NCBI GenBank assembly: GCA_030425785.1
Contig: JAUHYJ010000288.1
Span: 1-5,507, forward strand
Direction of reading: 5' to 3'
DNA from: Acidimicrobiia bacterium
GTDB lineage: Bacteria; Actinomycetota; Acidimicrobiia; Acidimicrobiales; Ilumatobacteraceae
Length of the DNA: 5,507 nt
How positions within the stretch are numbered: the stretch's first letter is position 1; each line of letters begins with the position of its first letter. A program made the position numbers and the translations under genes. This document shows, piece by piece, positions 2,740-5,507 of this stretch. A model generated the notes under the pieces. That model worked only from the letters and a program-made list of their open reading frames with translations, ran no database searches and was not told the origin of the DNA.

Positions 2740-5507
2740 TCAGCAGCCGTCGTTCCAGCCGGGGTCGCTCGCCGCGACCCACGACCGCACGCCGGGGTCG
2801 CTGATCGTCAGGCACCCGTTGCCGCCGAGCTCGAGCTGGACGTCGGGCGAGTTCCCACGCAGTCGCCGCATCACCTCGGTGATGTCGCCGCTGATCTGGT
2901 TGTCGTACAGGAAGAGGTAGTCGAGGTCGGTGAGATCACCCACCTCGAGCGGGATCGTCGTCAGGTTCATCCCCGAGCCGTCCAGGTACCAGAGCGACTG
3001 CAGGCGCCCGACGCCCGCCGGCAGCTCGTCGAGCTCCGAGAACGCCACGAACAGCACCTCGAGGTCCCCCAGGTCGCCGAGGTACGGCATCGACGTGAGC
3101 GGGTTCGTGTCGACCCACAGGTCGACGAGCGACGACAGGTCGTTCACCGTCGAGGGCACGGTCGACAGCGAGGCGCCGCGCACCGCCAGTCGGGTCAGGT
3201 TCGGCAACTCACCGATCTGGCGCGGGATCGTCGACAGCTCCTCGTTGCCGTCGAGGTACAGCTCGTTCAGGGCGGTCAGGTCGCCGATCGTCGGCGGCAC
3301 CGAGGTCAGTTCGTTCGACGCGAGGTCGAGCACGCGCAGGCTCGGCAGCGACCCGATCTCGCTCGGCACCGACGCCAGACCGGTGGCGGTGAGGTCGAGC
3401 ACCTCGAGCAGGTCGAGCGCCCCGATCGTGCCCGGCACCGACTCGATGTCGCTGAACGCCAACCGGAGTGCCCGCAGACCCGTCAGGTCTCCGATCGCCG
3501 TCGGCAGCGGTCCGTCCACACCGGACGGTCGGGAGTTCCCCGGACCGTCGAGATTCAACTCCCGCACGAAGCCGCCGGAACACACCACACCCTCCCAGGT
3601 ACACGGGTCGGTGTTGGTGACCCAAGCGCTCGCCCCGGTCCAGCCGGTGCCGCCGGCGACGTCCCACAGGTCGACCAGCGCCTCGCACTGAGCTCGCGAG
3701 ATCCCGCTCGGCCAGGCCGTCGTGCAGCTGGCCACCGACTGCTGTCGCGACCACAACTCGACCGGACCGAACAGGGTCGCGTTCACGAAGGCGTGCTCCC
3801 ATCGGAACGCGACCAGTTCGAGATCGAGCTCGACCACCAGGCTGACCTCGACGTCGATCGAGGCCGTCAGCCGGACGTACTTCTTCGCGAGCGGCCGGTA
3901 CTCGAGCCGCAGCACGCCGGCGACCGTGGCGTCGAAGCCGACGATGCCGTAGGCGCGGGCCGAGTACGTGATCGTCGGCGCCTTGATCGTCGCGGAGATC
4001 GTGATGTCGGCCTCGGAGCTCTGGGTCACGTCGAAGGTGATCGACGTCTCGCGGTCCCACTGCCCGTTCTCGTAGACGATGCCGACGAACGCCTCCGCCT
4101 CGGCGGCGAACGTGCGCGAGCCGGAGGCGCTCGCGGTGACGTTGGCGGCCAGGCCGACCGAGACCTCCTGAGTGATCCAGACCGGCACCGGGCCGACGAA
4201 GAACTTGATCGTCGGCAGCTTGCGGGTGAGGAGCGTCTTCGACACGTCGCAGCTCAGCGCGGCGCTGGCCGACACGGTGACGCTCGCCGACACCGACGGG
4301 TTGTAGCCGATGCGCGCCGAGTTGAGCTCGAAGAATCCGATCGAGACGTCGAACACGAAACGACCTGCGTCGGCCTGTGCGTTCGCGGTGACGGAGAAGT
4401 CGGTCGTCGAGCTGCACGACCCCTGCGCCGGCTCCGGTCCGGTCGTCGTCTGCTTGCTCCGGTCGACCTCGACGCCCGACACCGATTCGCCGCCCTCACC
4501 CTTGGTCACCTGGCCCGTGTCGGTGTCGGCCTCCAGCGAGACGTCCATCACCGGCATCACCTCGGCCAGTGCCACCTGCTCGGTCGTGACGCTCGACGGC
4601 GTCCTCGACTCGACCTTGCCGTAGTACGGCTCGCCCGACGGCTTGGTGACCACGATCAGGTCACCGACGTCGAGATCGGACGTGTCGGTCGCGATCTCCG
4701 CACGCTCGGGGTTCGGCACGAGCGGATCGCCGGGCGCACCGATCGACTCGGAGAACGCCGCACCCGCGCCGCCCGACAGCGACGTGAAGACGAACTCGTC
4801 CTCGGCGAGCACGGTGACGTTGCTCTCGGGCTGGTTGGGTGGCAGGTCGAACCAGCCCCCCACGTCGACGACGACATCGGTGGCGCTCAGCGTGTAGATG
4901 CACACGGTGCCGCCGTTGCCGATGCGGGCGAGGACCGCGTTCGGCACGACGTCGCCGGGCGCGTAGTTCACGTTCGAGGCGAGCGGGCGATCCTGCCCGC
5001 ACGGGGACACCGTCAGGAAGCCCGGCCCGTCCGGCCCGACCGCCGTCACGTTCAACATCACCGCACCGACACCCGTCTCGGGCACACCGCCACGGCCGGT
5101 GACCTGGAGCTCGATCGTGCCGTCGGCAGCGAGCCGTCCCCCACCTTCGAAGTCGCCGTCGACCGTCTCGTCCGACGGACCCGACCGCGTCTCCAACAAC
5201 CGCGCCGGCACCAACGGCGTCGTCCCCGACGACGCCGACGTGAACCCGTTCACGTCCACCACCACATCGGTCTCCGCCAACGAGAAGATGCACACCGCTC
5301 CCCCCGCACCCACCTTCGCCAACACCGCATTCGGCACCACATCACCCGGCGCATAGTTCACGTTCGACGCCAACGGCCGACCCTCACCACACGGGAACAC
5401 CGTCAAGAACCCGAAGTCCGACGGACCCACCGCCGTCACGTTCAACATCACCGCCGACGCATCACCGGGCACACCACCACGACCCACCACCGGCAACGCC
5501 AACGTCT
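2740..5507 (-). CDS. Large modular LRR protein, N-terminus beyond the window
   Basis: At least 921 residues are visible. The frame stays open to the right edge, so the true start and any signal peptide are missing; the TTG at 5502-5500 is an internal Leu codon, and residues are counted from it. In order: two homologous modules (about 3-87 and 132-218) joined by a linker with VPARLLETR (99-106). Then comes a beta-rich region I do not recognise (about 225-590), with GPVPVWITQ at 437-445. A Cys-containing LRR N-cap follows (593-645, including DPCTWEGVVC), then about nine leucine-rich repeats of mostly 23 residues (676-895, pattern LxxLxLxxNxLxxxPxxIGxL). The C-cap is CLTISDPGVRSWVAASDPGW (897-916) ending NDGC. 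Plant-like capped LRRs of this kind occur in bacterial secreted proteins and mediate binding to proteins or glycans. Paired cysteines (38/71, 168/201, 634/641, 897/920) suit an extracellular protein. No enzymatic motif is seen. The gene converges on the ABC operon and is unlikely to share its function. Confidence 0.9.
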   Translation of the reverse strand, partial: TLALPVVGRGGVPGDASAVMLNVTAVGPSDFGFLTVFPCGEGRPLASNVNYAPGDVVPNAVLAKVGAGGAVCIFSLAETDVVVDVNGFTSASSGTTPLVPARLLETRSGPSDETVDGDFEGGGRLAADGTIELQVTGRGGVPETGVGAVMLNVTAVGPDGPGFLTVSPCGQDRPLASNVNYAPGDVVPNAVLARIGNGGTVCIYTLSATDVVVDVGGWFDLPPNQPESNVTVLAEDEFVFTSLSGGAGAAFSESIGAPGDPLVPNPERAEIATDTSDLDVGDLIVVTKPSGEPYYGKVESRTPSSVTTEQVALAEVMPVMDVSLEADTDTGQVTKGEGGESVSGVEVDRSKQTTTGPEPAQGSCSSTTDFSVTANAQADAGRFVFDVSIGFFELNSARIGYNPSVSASVTVSASAALSCDVSKTLLTRKLPTIKFFVGPVPVWITQEVSVGLAANVTASASGSRTFAAEAEAFVGIVYENGQWDRETSITFDVTQSSEADITISATIKAPTITYSARAYGIVGFDATVAGVLRLEYRPLAKKYVRLTASIDVEVSLVVELDLELVAFRWEHAFVNATLFGPVELWSRQQSVASCTTAWPSGISRAQCEALVDLWDVAGGTGWTGASAWVTNTDPCTWEGVVCSGGFVRELNLDGPGNSRPSGVDGPLPTAIGDLTGLRALRLAFSDIESVPGTIGALDLLEVLDLTATGLASVPSEIGSLPSLRVLDLASNELTSVPPTIGDLTALNELYLDGNEELSTIPRQIGELPNLTRLAVRGASLSTVPSTVNDLSSLVDLWVDTNPLTSMPYLGDLGDLEVLFVAFSELDELPAGVGRLQSLWYLDGSGMNLTTIPLEVGDLTDLDYLFLYDNQISGDITEVMRRLRGNSPDVQLELGGNGCLTISDPGVRSWVAASDPGWNDGC
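2818..3477 (-). other. LRR solenoid, about nine repeats
   Basis: Repeats begin at Leu676, 699, 722, 745, 769, 792, 814, 837 and 860 of the visible protein, with lengths 23, 23, 23, 24, 23, 22, 23 and 23 before a longer last unit. The repeat has the form LxxLxLxxNxLxxxPxxIGxLxx, with Pro at the same place in all but the last. The Asn position is often replaced (for example by Thr, Gly or Ser), so the repeats are divergent from one another. Confidence 0.85.
3523..3735 (-). other. Plant-like LRR N-terminal cap region
   Basis: These bases encode residues 590-660 of the visible protein. The pattern ALVDLWDVAGGTGWTG, then W, then DPCTWEGVVCSGG with a following VRELNL strand, is the cap best known from plant receptor-like kinases and polygalacturonase-inhibiting proteins, and also found in many bacterial LRR proteins. 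It marks the start of the LRR solenoid and strongly supports an exported location, since the two Cys (634, 641) would be oxidised. Confidence 0.8.
4849..5496 (-). repeat. Two tandem protein modules of the LRR gene
   Basis: Module 1 is encoded at 5496-5242 and module 2 at 5109-4849, a period of about 130 residues. Over the 67 aligned residues starting at NVTAVGP, 51 are identical. Each module has GRGGVP near its start, AVMLNV, SNVNYAPGDVVPNAVLA in the middle, one Cys at PCG and another in the VCI segment, and ends VVDV-G-F/W. The two Cys are conserved in both modules, suggesting one disulfide per module. More copies may lie beyond the right edge. At DNA level the longest shared block seen is 26 bases (5429-5454 and 5039-5064). 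Confidence 0.9.

Noticed and set aside
2930..3691. Open frame on the + strand opposite the LRR region
   Set aside because: It is rich in Ser, Arg and Pro, has no recognisable motif, and mirrors the LRR repeats on the coding strand.
5500..5502. TTG as the start codon of the LRR protein
   Set aside because: The frame continues without a stop to the window edge and the TTG falls inside the first beta strand of a repeat module, so the real start is outside the window.

Overview
The window comes from a high-GC genome, and both its composition and its content suggest an actinobacterium. The tandem secreted-protein modules at the right end (RGGVP ... NVTAVGP ... SNVNYAPGD ... VVDVNG) are of a kind I associate with marine and aquatic Acidimicrobiia such as Ilumatobacter. 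That taxonomic guess is inference from memory, not a search result.

Layout from left to right. Positions 1-319 hold no clear complete gene. The extreme left edge may be the first codons of a leftward gene, followed by a compact hairpin. Positions 79-297 are then packed with related direct and inverted repeats sharing the decamer GGGTCAGGTG (five copies). tadA (320-766, +) encodes the tRNA adenosine deaminase. Its last 68 bases, stop codon included, have been copied in tandem just downstream as a 70-bp unit (699-848). After a small hairpin and a possible leaderless promoter comes a two-gene operon with a 4-base overlap (914-2661, +). It encodes a DrrA-type ABC ATPase and its DrrB-type ABC-2 permease, together a drug or lipid-type exporter. 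A 50-bp near-perfect palindrome (2671-2720) separates this operon from a convergent gene. That gene (2740 to the right edge, -) encodes a very large extracellular-type protein. It runs off the right edge with its N-terminus missing, and ends in a plant-like capped leucine-rich-repeat domain.

The genes do not form one pathway. tadA is housekeeping (wobble inosine in tRNA-Arg), the drrAB-like pair is a self-contained exporter, and the LRR protein is a probable surface or secreted binding protein. The strongest non-routine signals are four: the abrupt codon-usage switch inside the LRR gene near 5160-5190; the tandem duplication at the tadA stop codon; the clustered repeat array upstream of tadA; and a roughly 360-residue beta-rich region of the LRR protein that I do not recognise. 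I see no convincing defence, CRISPR or phage system.
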